Assembly: GCA_003697085.1 (NCBI GenBank)
Contig: RFFU01000143.1
Span: forward strand, 1 to 38,867
From: Candidatus Hydrogenedentota bacterium
Lineage (GTDB): Bacteria > UBA8481 > J006
DNA: 38,867 nt
Direction: 5' to 3'
Every line of letters starts with the position of its first letter. Positions within the stretch are counted from its first letter, which is position 1. Under the pieces are notes generated by a model. The model did not search any database, was not told where the DNA came from, and was given only the letters and a program-made list of their open reading frames with translations. Both the position numbers and the translations under genes were made by a program. Shown here one piece after another: positions 9,374-17,828 of the stretch.

Positions 9374-10171
9374 GTGTCCCGCCGCCGCCGCGGTCGCGTG
9401 CTCATTCTGGTCGCCGATCCCGCTGTTCGAGGACTCTTGAGCCGCTATTTCGAATCTCGGGAGTATTATGTGGAGGCGGCGGCCGATCGGGAAACAGGCG
9501 CGTCGCGACTTGCCCGCGAGGATTTCGACCTCGTGCTGGCCGAGGTTCCCGGTTCCGAAACCGATTCCGTCGCCCAACTCCTCGAACGCCATCGGAATCG
9601 GCGCTGGATTCTTCTCCCCGATTCCGACCACTCCTCCGTGCTCCAACGGCTCTGGCGACTCCATCCTTGGGACGTGCTTCCCCCTCCGGTCACCTTCGCC
9701 GATCTCGACGCCATCCTTCGGAAAAGTACTCCGTCCGTATCCTTTGAGACCCTGATCCGCGAGGCGGAGCATTGGAACCGGCGGGTCGAAATCCGCTTTC
9801 CCTCCGACATTCGATTGGTGCCCGAGGTTTTGCGGGAGGTGGACCGGTTGTGCGAGGGAGTTCCCGCCGAGCCCGGGATCCGTGACGTGAAAATTCCTCT
9901 CATCGTCGCCGAGGCGGTGTATAATGCTGTCGAGCACGGGAACCGATCGGACCCGCGAAAGTACGTTATGCTGGAAGCCCGCGCGGAAAAGGACGGTTTG
10001 ACGGTAGTGATCGAGGATGAAGGAGAAGGATTCGCCGTCCCGAATCTCGAACGATTGCCGGAAGAACAGTCGGAGGGAGGCCGTGGGCTCTTTTTGATGC
10101 GTCTCTACGCCTCGGAGGTTCGTTTCGAGAAGGGCGGGCGGCGAGTTTTTTTGCGAAGGAGTTGGGTATGA
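9374..10171 (+). CDS. Degenerate receiver domain fused to anti-sigma-type ATPase (RsbW/SpoIIAB-like)
   Basis: The protein has 265 residues. Residues 8-118 have a response-regulator-like pattern (VLILVADP, FDLVLAEVPG, then a helix after a proline-rich PPPV). The phosphoacceptor position appears to be E57 instead of Asp, one acidic-pocket Asp is Ala, and the conserved Lys is missing. Residues about 135-265 form a GHKL ATPase of the HATPase_c_2 type: the N-box EAVYNAVEHGN (180-190), the DEGEGF box (215-220) and the GGRGLFLM lid (235-242). Such domains are usually Ser/Thr kinases or anti-sigma factors in partner-switching systems; no STAS or PP2C partner is in the window. The GTG start is 3 bases after lepA, and the end overlaps dapF (ATGA). 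Confidence 0.78.
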   Translation: MSRRRRGRVLILVADPAVRGLLSRYFESREYYVEAAADRETGASRLAREDFDLVLAEVPGSETDSVAQLLERHRNRRWILLPDSDHSSVLQRLWRLHPWDVLPPPVTFADLDAILRKSTPSVSFETLIREAEHWNRRVEIRFPSDIRLVPEVLREVDRLCEGVPAEPGIRDVKIPLIVAEAVYNAVEHGNRSDPRKYVMLEARAEKDGLTVVIEDEGEGFAVPNLERLPEEQSEGGRGLFLMRLYASEVRFEKGGRRVFLRRSWV

Positions 10172-11070
10172 ATTTTCTCAAGATGCACGGCATCGGCAAC
10201 GATTACGTCTTTCTACGCGAGGAGGAGTTACGGGGAGCGGGGATTCCGGAGGCGGAGTTCGGCGAAGCGGCGGTGCGTCTCGCCGACCGCCATACCGGCA
10301 TCGGTGGAGACGGACTGATTCTCGTTGGAGAATCCGAGACCGCCGCGGCGCGAATGCGCATCTTCAACGCTGATGGGTCCGAGGCGGAGATGTGCGGCAA
10401 CGGAATCCGCTGTGTGGCCTCGTGGCTCTTCCGCGAAGGCCGGATCGGTGAGCGAGGCGTGATCGAGACCGGAGCCGGCCCGATTACCGTCGAGGTTATC
10501 GGCGAACGATCGCGCGGTCACGATGTGCGAGTCGATATGGGACGGCCGATCTTCACTCCGGAGAAGATCCCCGCCGATCTCCCGGCGAAAACCGTTGCGC
10601 TGGGAGGGGAAGAAGTCGAGGCGATCGTCGCGGAACCGATCGCAGTTGGAAGCGAGCGGTTCGAGGTGACCTGCGTCTCGATGGGAAATCCTCACGCCGT
10701 GATCTTCGTTCCCGATGTCGATTCCTTTCCGGTTCCGGAATGGGGGCCGCGGATCGAGCATCATCCCGTTTTCCCCGCGCGCGTGAACGTCGAATTCGTT
10801 CAGGTGCTCGCTCCAGGCCACCTCAAACAGAGAACCTGGGAACGAGGCTCCGGGGAAACGTACGCTTGCGGGACGGGGGCTTCGGCGGTCTTCGCCGCCG
10901 CCGTTCTTTGTGGGATCGCGGAGAAGGAAGCCCGAATTCATCTCCGGGGTGGAGAATTGATAATCTCTTGGGACGGCGAAGGAGACCTCTTTATGACCGG
11001 CCCCGCCGAGGAGTCGTTCCGCGGTACCTTCGATCCGTCTTTATTGAAAGAACCGGAAAAGGACTCGTAA
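10168..11070 (+). CDS. dapF: Diaminopimelate epimerase
   Basis: The 300-residue enzyme interconverts LL- and meso-diaminopimelate in lysine and peptidoglycan synthesis. Both catalytic cysteines are present: C76 in NADGSEAEMCGNGIRC and C234 in GETYACGTGASA. The N-terminal FLKMHGIGNDYV is the standard start of the family. The ATG at 10168 has AAGGAG 6 bases upstream and overlaps the preceding stop; an in-frame TTG two codons earlier is less likely. It is the last gene of the long overlapping train. A 199-base gap follows, with an imperfect stem at about 11084-11118 that is not a convincing terminator. Confidence 0.96.
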   Translation: MNFLKMHGIGNDYVFLREEELRGAGIPEAEFGEAAVRLADRHTGIGGDGLILVGESETAAARMRIFNADGSEAEMCGNGIRCVASWLFREGRIGERGVIETGAGPITVEVIGERSRGHDVRVDMGRPIFTPEKIPADLPAKTVALGGEEVEAIVAEPIAVGSERFEVTCVSMGNPHAVIFVPDVDSFPVPEWGPRIEHHPVFPARVNVEFVQVLAPGHLKQRTWERGSGETYACGTGASAVFAAAVLCGIAEKEARIHLRGGELIISWDGEGDLFMTGPAEESFRGTFDPSLLKEPEKDS

Positions 11071-11269
11071 GAATTTCCACGTATTTCCGACCGAAAACCG
11101 GTGGTTGGAAATCCTCTTTTCGAGAAGGAAGGAGCGAATTCGGGCGGCACTGTCGGGAAGAGCGCGGGAAGAGCGCAGGATTGGGCGAAACGATGACCGG
11201 CATCGCGCACCGTTGTAATGGTCATTCGCCTTGCCGCGGCCGAAGGAATCTTGCCGGGAAGGAAGAAGG

Positions 11270-12592
11270 ATGAACGAGGAAGAAGAAAAAAATTTACGAA
11301 GAGAGCCGATCCGGACCGAAGACGATATTTTGTCCTTTCTGGAACGGCATTCCCGTCCTCGGAAGGAGTGGCTGGTCGGGATGGAATACGAGCGATTGGG
11401 GGTGTTCTGTAAATCCGGAAAGGCAATCTCGTATTACACCGGCGTCGAGCCTTTGCTGGAGGAATTGGCGCGGCGCGACGGATGGAAATGCCACCGCGAA
11501 GACGGCCATGTTATTTCTCTTTCCAAGGACGGCGACGCGATCACATTGGAGCCGGGGGGCCAGATCGAGCATTCCACGAAACCGATGCGTTCGATCCGAG
11601 AACTGCGGGGTCTTGTGGGAAGCCTCGGTGAACTTTTGGACGAGATTGCCGCGGAACGCGGGATCGTGCTGCTTGGGATCGGTTATCAGCCGTTTTCGAA
11701 ATTGGAGGAAGTCGAATGGATTCCGAAGAAGCGGTACCAATTTATGGCGCCGTACCTCGGCCGCCGCGGCGATCTCTCCCATCGGATGATGAAGATGACG
11801 GCCGGATGCCAAGTCGCGCTCGACTATTCCGATCTGACGGACGCGATGCGGAAGATGTGCGCCGCCGCGCGGCTCGTCCCTCTCGCGCAAGCCCTCTTCG
11901 CCTCTTCCGGCATCGCCGAGGGGCGTGTCCTCGATGACCTCTGCTACCGCGGCCGCGTTTGGACGCGCACGGATCCGCAGCGCACGGGAATCCCACCGTT
12001 TCTTCTCCGCTCCCACTGCGATCCGGGGGAGTACGCGCGCTACATTATGACGCGCCCGTTGATGTTCGTGGAGCGAGGAGGCGTTTATCGCGATCCGGAA
12101 GGAAAGACCTTCGGTGATCTGATGGATTCCGGAGCGGCGGACGAGTACGACCTCGAGGTGGCGTTGACGCAGGTTTTCCCCGAGGTCCGGATCAAGACCT
12201 TCGTCGAGGTCCGGGCGCTGGATGCCCCGCAGCCGGAACTGATCACGACGGCGGCTTGTTTCTGGGCTGATCTGCTCTATGGTGATCTCGACGCTATTCT
12301 GGATCTCACCGAAGAACTGGTCGCTTCGGGGGAACAGGAGTTTGCCGCGTTACGGGAGAGGGTCTTTCGAGAAGGGCTTGGGGCGGAGTTCCGCGGTCGC
12401 CCCATCGCGAAATTTCTCGAGGAGATTCTGGAGATGGGAACGGGGGAAACGACGTGCCGGAAGAGTTTCGATCTGTTGCGCGAGCGGTTGGCGTCGGGTA
12501 GAACAGCGGCGGAGGGCGCGCGGGAGTTGCTTTCAGGCGTGGATTCACCGAGCGATTTCGTGGTCCGCTGGAACCATTACCGCTGGTGGTAA
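11270..12592 (+). CDS. gshA: Glutamate-cysteine ligase (proteobacterial/plant-type GshA)
   Basis: The 440-residue protein belongs to the GCS2 family. Recognisable blocks are LVGMEYERLGVF (the family's GxExE start), ITLEPGGQIEHSTKP (the EPGGQ-E substrate and metal segment), MAPYLGRRGDLSHRMM, and RPLMFVERGG with a later PEVRIKTFVEVRALD. It catalyses ATP-dependent formation of gamma-glutamylcysteine, the first step of glutathione or a related thiol. I chose the ATG at 11270 because GGAAGGAAGAAGG lies directly upstream; a TTG at 11231 would add 13 basic residues. No glutathione synthetase is nearby. An EgtA-like role in ergothioneine synthesis is possible but less likely. Confidence 0.88.
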   Translation: MNEEEEKNLRREPIRTEDDILSFLERHSRPRKEWLVGMEYERLGVFCKSGKAISYYTGVEPLLEELARRDGWKCHREDGHVISLSKDGDAITLEPGGQIEHSTKPMRSIRELRGLVGSLGELLDEIAAERGIVLLGIGYQPFSKLEEVEWIPKKRYQFMAPYLGRRGDLSHRMMKMTAGCQVALDYSDLTDAMRKMCAAARLVPLAQALFASSGIAEGRVLDDLCYRGRVWTRTDPQRTGIPPFLLRSHCDPGEYARYIMTRPLMFVERGGVYRDPEGKTFGDLMDSGAADEYDLEVALTQVFPEVRIKTFVEVRALDAPQPELITTAACFWADLLYGDLDAILDLTEELVASGEQEFAALRERVFREGLGAEFRGRPIAKFLEEILEMGTGETTCRKSFDLLRERLASGRTAAEGARELLSGVDSPSDFVVRWNHYRWW

Positions 12593-12824
12593 GAAGGACG
12601 AGCAGAGGTGCCCCGTTCCGTTTCATTCCTTTGCGCTTCGTGCCGGGAAATATCGTCTGGAGGATAGCCCGCTCTTGCCTTTTGTCCCTCTCCTTGCCCC
12701 TGCCGCTCTCCCCATCCTTTTTCACGGATCGCTGCAATCCGCCACCGCGTGGAATGTTTCGGCCGAGGTTTGTTTGTAGGGTGAGATGGTCATTGGAGGG
12801 GGTGAACAATTATTCGCCCGCGCG

Positions 12825-12854
12825 TTGACGAAAGAGCGGGTCTTCCCGCATAAT
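12825..12854 (+). promoter_or_regulatory. Putative sigma-70 promoter of the AAA-ATPase gene
   Basis: TTGACG at 12825-12830 and CATAAT at 12849-12854 are separated by 18 bases, each matching consensus at 5 of 6 positions. The predicted start near 12861 falls on the GGAG ribosome binding site of the next gene, so the leader would be very short. The 230 bases before it (12593-12824) are CT-rich and hold no gene I can support. Confidence 0.6.
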
Positions 12855-12872
12855 GGCGTGGGAGCCGCGAGA

Positions 12873-14423
12873 ATGAAGAAACTGCCGATCGGAATTCAGA
12901 ACTTCGAGGAAATTGCAACGCGAGACTACATCTACGTCGATAAGACACCGTATCTTCACAAATTGCTTACGGAGGGAAAGGTTTATTTCCTTTCCCGGCC
13001 GCGGCGGTTCGGCAAATCCCTCTTGATCTCCACGCTCGAGAATATCTTTCTCGGGAAGAAACATCTTTTCGAAGGATTGTGGATTCACGACCGATGGGAG
13101 TTCGAGAAACATCCGGTGGTCCGGATCGATATGGTGGCGATTGCGCGGGACAACGGGGAAGTGCTGCGGGAAGGGTTGTTGAACCGGGTAAGGGACGTGG
13201 CTGACGAATACGCGGTGAAGATAAAGCGGAAAGAACACAACGAGGCTTTCCACGAGTTGATCAGGAAGTTGAGCGATCAGGGGAAAGTGGTCGTTTTGAT
13301 CGACGAATACGACAAACCGATCATCGATCACGTGACGCGTCCCGAGATCGCGAAGGAGAACCGGGAGGTCCTGAAGAACTTCTACGGGATACTGAAGGCG
13401 GCGGACGAGTATCTGAAGTTCGTGTTGCTGACGGGGGTCAGCAAGTTCGCGCGAACGAGCATCTTTTCGGATCTGAATAATCTGTACGACATAACCATGA
13501 CGGAAAAATACAACAATCTGCTCGGCTATGAAGAGCAGGACTTGGACCGGTATTTCGGAGAATACCTCGATGGGACAGCGAGGAAATTGGGGATTCGTCG
13601 GGAGGAGTTGCGAGCGAAAATGCGGCACTGGTACAACGGGTACCGTTTTTCGGAGCGGGAGGAGAAGGTTTACAATCCGTTTTCCGTTTTGCAACTCTTC
13701 GGAAACGAGCGCTTCGACAACTATTGGTTCGAAAGCGGGACGCCGACGTTTCTGGTGGAATTGATGCGGGAAAGGAATTTCGACGTGTCTCGCGCGGACG
13801 GGTTGGAGCTGTCTGACGACGATTTCTCGAGATTCGACGTCGAGAAGATATACATTCCGGCGTTGTTGTTCCAGACGGGGTATCTCACGATTGAGGATCA
13901 GATCGTCGAAGGAGAAGATCGGTATTATCGACTCGGATATCCGAATTACGAAGTGGAGAAATCGCTGTTGTCGGAATTGTTGGTAGGGTATGCGGGCGAT
14001 CAGGAAGACGTACGGGAGTCGCGATGGCAGAGAGGGTTGAAGAAGTGTTTGCGGAACGGGGATCTGGACGGCTTTTTTGAACTCGTGAAGGTGGCGTTTT
14101 TGGGAATTCCGTATGAGATCGTGATCAAAAGGGAAGACTATTACAACAGCCTGATGTACCTGTGTCTGAAGTTGGCGGGGCTGGAGGGGGCGTTCGAGGT
14201 GATGACGAACCGGGGGCGGTTGGACTGCGCGCTGGAGTTGGAGGAGAGGATTTACATCTTCGAGTTCAAGATCGATGAAGAGCCGCAGAAGTGTATCGAA
14301 CAGATCCGGGAGAAAGGTTATCCCGAGAAGTACCGGGACCGAGGAAAGCCGATAGACCTGGTGGGGGTTACGTATTCGAGCGAGGAGAAGAACATATCGA
14401 ATTGGAAAGTGGAGCGGTTGTAG
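12873..14423 (+). CDS. AAA-ATPase-like protein with C-terminal PD-(D/E)XK nuclease domain (PF09820/DUF1703 type)
   Basis: The protein has 516 residues. It starts with KKLPIGIQNFEEI and YVDKTPYL, typical of the AAA-ATPase_like family. The P-loop variant is SRPRRFGKS (41-49), and Walker B is VVVLIDEYDKP. A conserved LLTGVSKFARTSIFSDLNNL follows. The C-terminal DUF1703 part holds the nuclease motif D451 in GRLDCALEL and E464-F465-K466 in IFEFKI, so the catalytic residues are present. The family is abundant, often multicopy in a genome, and its role is unclear (defence and mobile-element links have been suggested). The ATG at 12873 fits the promoter and a GGAG 8 bases upstream. The gene is isolated, has its own promoter and is directly followed by palindromic repeats, and its codon use looks less GC-rich than its neighbours; acquisition by transfer is plausible. 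Confidence 0.88.
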   Translation: MKKLPIGIQNFEEIATRDYIYVDKTPYLHKLLTEGKVYFLSRPRRFGKSLLISTLENIFLGKKHLFEGLWIHDRWEFEKHPVVRIDMVAIARDNGEVLREGLLNRVRDVADEYAVKIKRKEHNEAFHELIRKLSDQGKVVVLIDEYDKPIIDHVTRPEIAKENREVLKNFYGILKAADEYLKFVLLTGVSKFARTSIFSDLNNLYDITMTEKYNNLLGYEEQDLDRYFGEYLDGTARKLGIRREELRAKMRHWYNGYRFSEREEKVYNPFSVLQLFGNERFDNYWFESGTPTFLVELMRERNFDVSRADGLELSDDDFSRFDVEKIYIPALLFQTGYLTIEDQIVEGEDRYYRLGYPNYEVEKSLLSELLVGYAGDQEDVRESRWQRGLKKCLRNGDLDGFFELVKVAFLGIPYEIVIKREDYYNSLMYLCLKLAGLEGAFEVMTNRGRLDCALELEERIYIFEFKIDEEPQKCIEQIREKGYPEKYRDRGKPIDLVGVTYSSEEKNISNWKVERL

Positions 14424-14520
14424 GGGCACGGCATGCCGTGCCCGTACGGCTGCCGTGCCCGTACGGGATGCCGTGCCCGTGCCCCCTCACCCCGACCCTC
14501 TCCCGGACGAGGCGAAACAG
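14424..14520. repeat. CCGTGCCC palindrome cluster and CCCTCACCCC-type repeat
   Basis: A perfect 20-base palindrome, GGGCACGGCATGCCGTGCCC, occupies 14424-14443, beginning at the base after the preceding stop codon. The unit CCGTGCCCGTACGG recurs at about 14436-14449 and 14453-14466, and part of it again near 14471. A CCCTCACCCCGACCCTCTCCC-like stretch follows at 14484-14504, related to the one near 206 at the window start. No T-run follows, so it is not a standard terminator, although transcripts would fold strongly here. The remainder to 14757 holds only the promoter described next. Confidence 0.8.
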
Positions 14521-14609
14521 GAAAGGCGGGCGGGAACGGCCGCGTGGCGTCTCATTTCCAGCAAGGTTCATAATCGGTCCCATTTGGCCGGACGTTTCCA
14601 AGAATTCAT

Positions 14610-14637
14610 TTGACAACGCAACGGTCTTTTCTACTCT
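14610..14637 (+). promoter_or_regulatory. Putative promoter of ppdK
   Basis: A perfect TTGACA lies at 14610-14615, followed after 16 bases by TACTCT at 14632-14637, which matches the -10 consensus only at 3 of 6 positions. A leader of about 115 bases would precede ppdK, whose own ribosome binding site is TTGGAGG near 14740. Confidence 0.45.
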
Positions 14638-14757
14638 TGTGCGCTGAAATTCCGGTACCCTACGGCTCGAAGCCGGGCAACGGTGAAGCGGACCGGAAGA
14701 CGAAACGCCCGGAAAGCGATTTCCGAATTCTGTCAAATACTTGGAGGTTGAATTACG

Positions 14758-17496
14758 ATGGCTCGAGGGAAGAAACGGCGATACGTGTACTTTTTCGGCG
14801 GCGGGAAAGCGGAAGGGAAGGCCGGTATGAAGGCGCTTTTGGGAGGAAAGGGCGCCAACCTCGCGGAGATGACCAGCCTTGGGCTGCCTGTTCCTCCGGG
14901 ATTCACGATCTCGACCCAAGCCTGTGCGGAGTATTATGAGGCGGGAAAGAGATGGCCCGTGGGACTCAAGGCCGAAGTTGATCGCGCTCTAGAGAGACTT
15001 GAGAAGGTTACGAAGAAGACCTTTGGTTATGGCGATAATCCGCTTCTCGTCTCGGTACGCAGCGGCGCCGCCGTCTCGATGCCGGGGATGATGGATACCG
15101 TTCTCAACCTCGGCCTCAACTCCGCAACGCTCGAGGCTCTGATCCGAAAGACCGGAAACGAGCGTTTTGCTTGGGACGCCTTTCGCCGTTTCATCCAGAT
15201 GTTCGGCGATGTCGTGATGGGAGTGGAGCACGAAGCCTTCGAACACTGTCTTGACGGCGTCAAGGAAGAAGCAGGTGTCAAATTGGACACGGATCTGGGA
15301 GTGGAGGATCTGAAGAAGGTGGTGGCGCGTTACAAGGCTCTCTACAAGCGGCATACGGGGGAGGTTTTTCCGGAAGACCCGAGAATCCAGTTGGAGAAGG
15401 CGATCAGCGCGGTCTTTGGTTCGTGGAACAATCCTCGCGCGATTCGGTATCGCGAATTGAACGATATCCGCGGTTTGCTGGGAACGGCCGTGAATGTCCA
15501 GACGATGGTCTTCGGAAATATGGGGGACCGTTCCGGCACGGGCGTCTGTTTCACGCGGAATCCCTCGACCGGCGAGAACAAGTTTTACGGAGAGTTCCTG
15601 ATGAACGCGCAAGGAGAGGATGTCGTGGCGGGGATTCGAACGCCGGAGCCGATCGAAGCGCTGAAGAAGGTGATGCCGGCCGCGTATAAGAAGCTTTACC
15701 AAATTCGGGGAATCTTGGAGAAGCATTACAAGGATATGCAGGATATCGAGTTCACGATCGAGGACGGAGCGCTTTATATGCTGCAGACGCGGACGGGAAA
15801 ACGAACAGCGGCCGCAGCCGTCAAGATCGCCGTCGATATGGTGAAGGAGCGCCTGATCGATCGGAAGACCGCGCTTCTCCGGATCAATCCCAACGACCTC
15901 GATCAACTCCTGCATCCCCAGTTCGATCCCAGGGCGCTCAAGGCGGCAAAGCCGATCACGAAGGGGCTTCCCGCTTCACCTGGTGCCGCCACGGGGCAAC
16001 TGGTCTTTTCGGCCGAGGCGGCCGAGAAGGCGGCGGCGAAAGGAAAGGATGTCATTCTGTGCCGGATCGAGACGAGTCCCGAGGATATCGGCGGAATGGA
16101 CGCCGCGCGCGGTATTCTGACCGCCCGCGGAGGAATGACCTCGCATGCCGCCGTCGTCGCCCGAGGGATGGGAAAGTGTTGTGTTGCCGGAGCCGGAACA
16201 CTGCGGATCGATTACAAAGCGCGGAAGATGTCGGTGGAAGGGCGTGCGTTTCGAGAGGGCGACTGGATCAGTCTTGACGGATCGACGGGATTCGTTTATG
16301 CGGGAAAAATCGACACGGTGGATCCGAAACTGAGCGGGAACTTCGCCACGATTATGAAGTGGGCCGATCAATACCGTAAACTCGGTGTCCGAACCAATGC
16401 CGACACGCCGCACGATACCGAGGTTGCGGTAAAATTCGGGGCGGAAGGAATCGGGCTTTGCCGGACCGAGCATATGTTCTTCGAGGGAAGAAGGATTACG
16501 AGTTTTCGCCGATTGATCCTGGTCGCGGATACGGTGAAGCGACTCGAAGCGGAATTGGCGGCGGAGGAAGACCCGAAGAGAAGGAAGGCAATCGCGGCTG
16601 AATTGAGAGGCCCGCGGAAGCAGTACGATCGCGCATTGCGGGAACTTCTTCCGCTCCAACGGCGCGATTTCGAGGGGATCTTCGCCGCGTTGAAGGGGAG
16701 ACCGTGCACGATCCGGCTCCTCGATCCTCCCTTGCACGAATTCCTTCCCCATGATGTCGCGGGCCAGAGGGAGATGGCGAAGGCCATGGGAGTGACCCCG
16801 GAGGAAATCCGACGGCGTGTCGAAGAACTGGCCGAATTCAATCCCATGCTGGGGCATCGGGGATGTCGTCTGGGGCTGACGTTTCCGGAGGTTTCAGAGA
16901 TGCAGGTGCGGGCGATCATCGAGGCGGCGGCGAACTGCAAGAAGAAGAGAATTCCCGTCAAGCCCGAGATTATGATTCCGCTCGTTGGAAATGTCGCCGA
17001 ACTTCGCCTGGCGCGGGAACGTGCCGAGAAGGTGATTGCTCGGGTCTTGAAGGAACGCGGATTGACGAAAAAGCAATTGCCTTACCTGATCGGCACGATG
17101 ATTGAGGTTCCTCGCGCCGCGGTGACGGCAGATCAGATCGCGACCGAGGCGGAGTTCTTCTCCTTCGGGACGAATGACCTGACCCAGATGGGATGCGGAT
17201 TCAGCCGCGACGACGCCGGCCGTTTTCTCGGCGAATACGTGAAACTGGGCATCTACGAATATGATCCGTTTCAGGTTCTCGATACCGAGGGTGTGGGCCG
17301 GTTGATCGAGACCGCGGTGCGTCTGGGGCGCGGGGTCCGGAAGGGCTTGAAACTGGGAATTTGCGGCGAGCACGGGGGCGAACCACGCTCGATTGCTTTC
17401 GCTCATAAAGTCGGTCTGACGTATGTTTCCTGCTCGCCGTTCCGGGTACCGATCGCGAGGCTGGCCGCCGCTCACGCGGCACTGCGAGAATCATAA
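14758..17496 (+). CDS. ppdK: Pyruvate, phosphate dikinase
   Basis: The 912-residue enzyme has full family length. It interconverts pyruvate + ATP + phosphate and PEP + AMP + pyrophosphate. The ATP-grasp nucleotide-binding domain fills the N-terminal part (LLGGKGANLAEM near 22, then SVRSGAAVSMPGMMDTVLNLG). The phosphohistidine is H463 in GGMTSHAAVVARGMGKCCVAG. The PEP/pyruvate TIM barrel follows, with GIGLCRTEHMFF, SFGTNDLTQM and the catalytic C869 in GICGEHGGEP. The ATG has TTGGAGG upstream. The gene stands alone, so PEP supply for the PTS in this window is at most a metabolic link. The active-site organisation is shared with enzyme I. Confidence 0.97.
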   Translation: MARGKKRRYVYFFGGGKAEGKAGMKALLGGKGANLAEMTSLGLPVPPGFTISTQACAEYYEAGKRWPVGLKAEVDRALERLEKVTKKTFGYGDNPLLVSVRSGAAVSMPGMMDTVLNLGLNSATLEALIRKTGNERFAWDAFRRFIQMFGDVVMGVEHEAFEHCLDGVKEEAGVKLDTDLGVEDLKKVVARYKALYKRHTGEVFPEDPRIQLEKAISAVFGSWNNPRAIRYRELNDIRGLLGTAVNVQTMVFGNMGDRSGTGVCFTRNPSTGENKFYGEFLMNAQGEDVVAGIRTPEPIEALKKVMPAAYKKLYQIRGILEKHYKDMQDIEFTIEDGALYMLQTRTGKRTAAAAVKIAVDMVKERLIDRKTALLRINPNDLDQLLHPQFDPRALKAAKPITKGLPASPGAATGQLVFSAEAAEKAAAKGKDVILCRIETSPEDIGGMDAARGILTARGGMTSHAAVVARGMGKCCVAGAGTLRIDYKARKMSVEGRAFREGDWISLDGSTGFVYAGKIDTVDPKLSGNFATIMKWADQYRKLGVRTNADTPHDTEVAVKFGAEGIGLCRTEHMFFEGRRITSFRRLILVADTVKRLEAELAAEEDPKRRKAIAAELRGPRKQYDRALRELLPLQRRDFEGIFAALKGRPCTIRLLDPPLHEFLPHDVAGQREMAKAMGVTPEEIRRRVEELAEFNPMLGHRGCRLGLTFPEVSEMQVRAIIEAAANCKKKRIPVKPEIMIPLVGNVAELRLARERAEKVIARVLKERGLTKKQLPYLIGTMIEVPRAAVTADQIATEAEFFSFGTNDLTQMGCGFSRDDAGRFLGEYVKLGIYEYDPFQVLDTEGVGRLIETAVRLGRGVRKGLKLGICGEHGGEPRSIAFAHKVGLTYVSCSPFRVPIARLAAAHAALRES

Positions 17497-17642
17497 GAAA
17501 GAGGCGGGAAAACGCGGGTCACGGCCCTTGTTTTCCTCTCTTCCGCCGGATACGGCACCGACAACTGGGCGGGCTTTTAATGTTGATTCTTGAAGGCGGG
17601 AGGTTCGTTAGGTAGGGCCGAGAACCGAAGCCGTCGGAAATT

Positions 17643-17656
17643 TGACACCGGCGTCA
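17643..17656. promoter_or_regulatory. Near-perfect palindrome upstream of the pilin promoter, candidate activator site
   Basis: TGACACCGGCGTCA is a 14-base inverted repeat with one mismatched pair. Its centre is about 95 bases upstream of the start predicted for the sigma-54 promoter, the usual range for NtrC-type enhancer sites. Assignment to a particular regulator is inference. The overlapping TTGACA (17642-17647) has no good -10 partner. Confidence 0.4.
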
Positions 17657-17717
17657 CTATTCTGATGATTTTAATGGCGTTAGATTGATCTCTTGTTGAA
17701 AAAAGTGAAGTTCCGTG

Positions 17718-17733
17718 CGGCACGCGTTTTGCT
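17718..17733 (+). promoter_or_regulatory. Sigma-54 (-24/-12) promoter of the pilin gene
   Basis: CGGCACG-CGTT-TTGCT matches the RpoN consensus TGGCACG-N4-TTGCW at every position except the first T. The GG and GC doublets are spaced correctly (first G at 17719, G of GC at 17731). Transcription would start near 17744 and give an 85-base leader before the pilin ATG. Pilin genes of several bacteria are known to use this sigma factor. The rest of the 332-base gap after ppdK holds only the palindrome above. Confidence 0.75.
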
Positions 17734-17828
17734 CCTTTACCTATCGACGTTGCGGCGTGGTCTGGATTAAGGGCCGGAACATGAGCCGTGGCGATCGAGG
17801 CGGGAAAGTTAAGTTGAGAGGTGACGGA

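Noticed and set aside
7097-9937. A 946-codon open frame on the - strand opposite enzyme I and lepA
   Set aside because: It is antisense to two certain genes and its product is low-complexity and Arg/His-rich; it follows from GC-rich codon bias.
11084-11118. Possible terminator after dapF
   Set aside because: The stem is interrupted and the following T-run is broken by C residues.
12810-14429. A 539-codon - strand open frame opposite the AAA-ATPase gene
   Set aside because: The + strand frame carries clear AAA and DUF1703 motifs; the antisense product has no recognisable motif.
14424-14443. Intrinsic terminator of the AAA-ATPase gene
   Set aside because: A strong palindrome exists, but no T-run follows; it is treated as a repeat.
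17642-17670. A sigma-70 promoter using TTGACA at 17642
   Set aside because: No acceptable -10 hexamer lies 15-19 bases downstream; the site is better explained as part of the TGACACCGGCGTCA palindrome.
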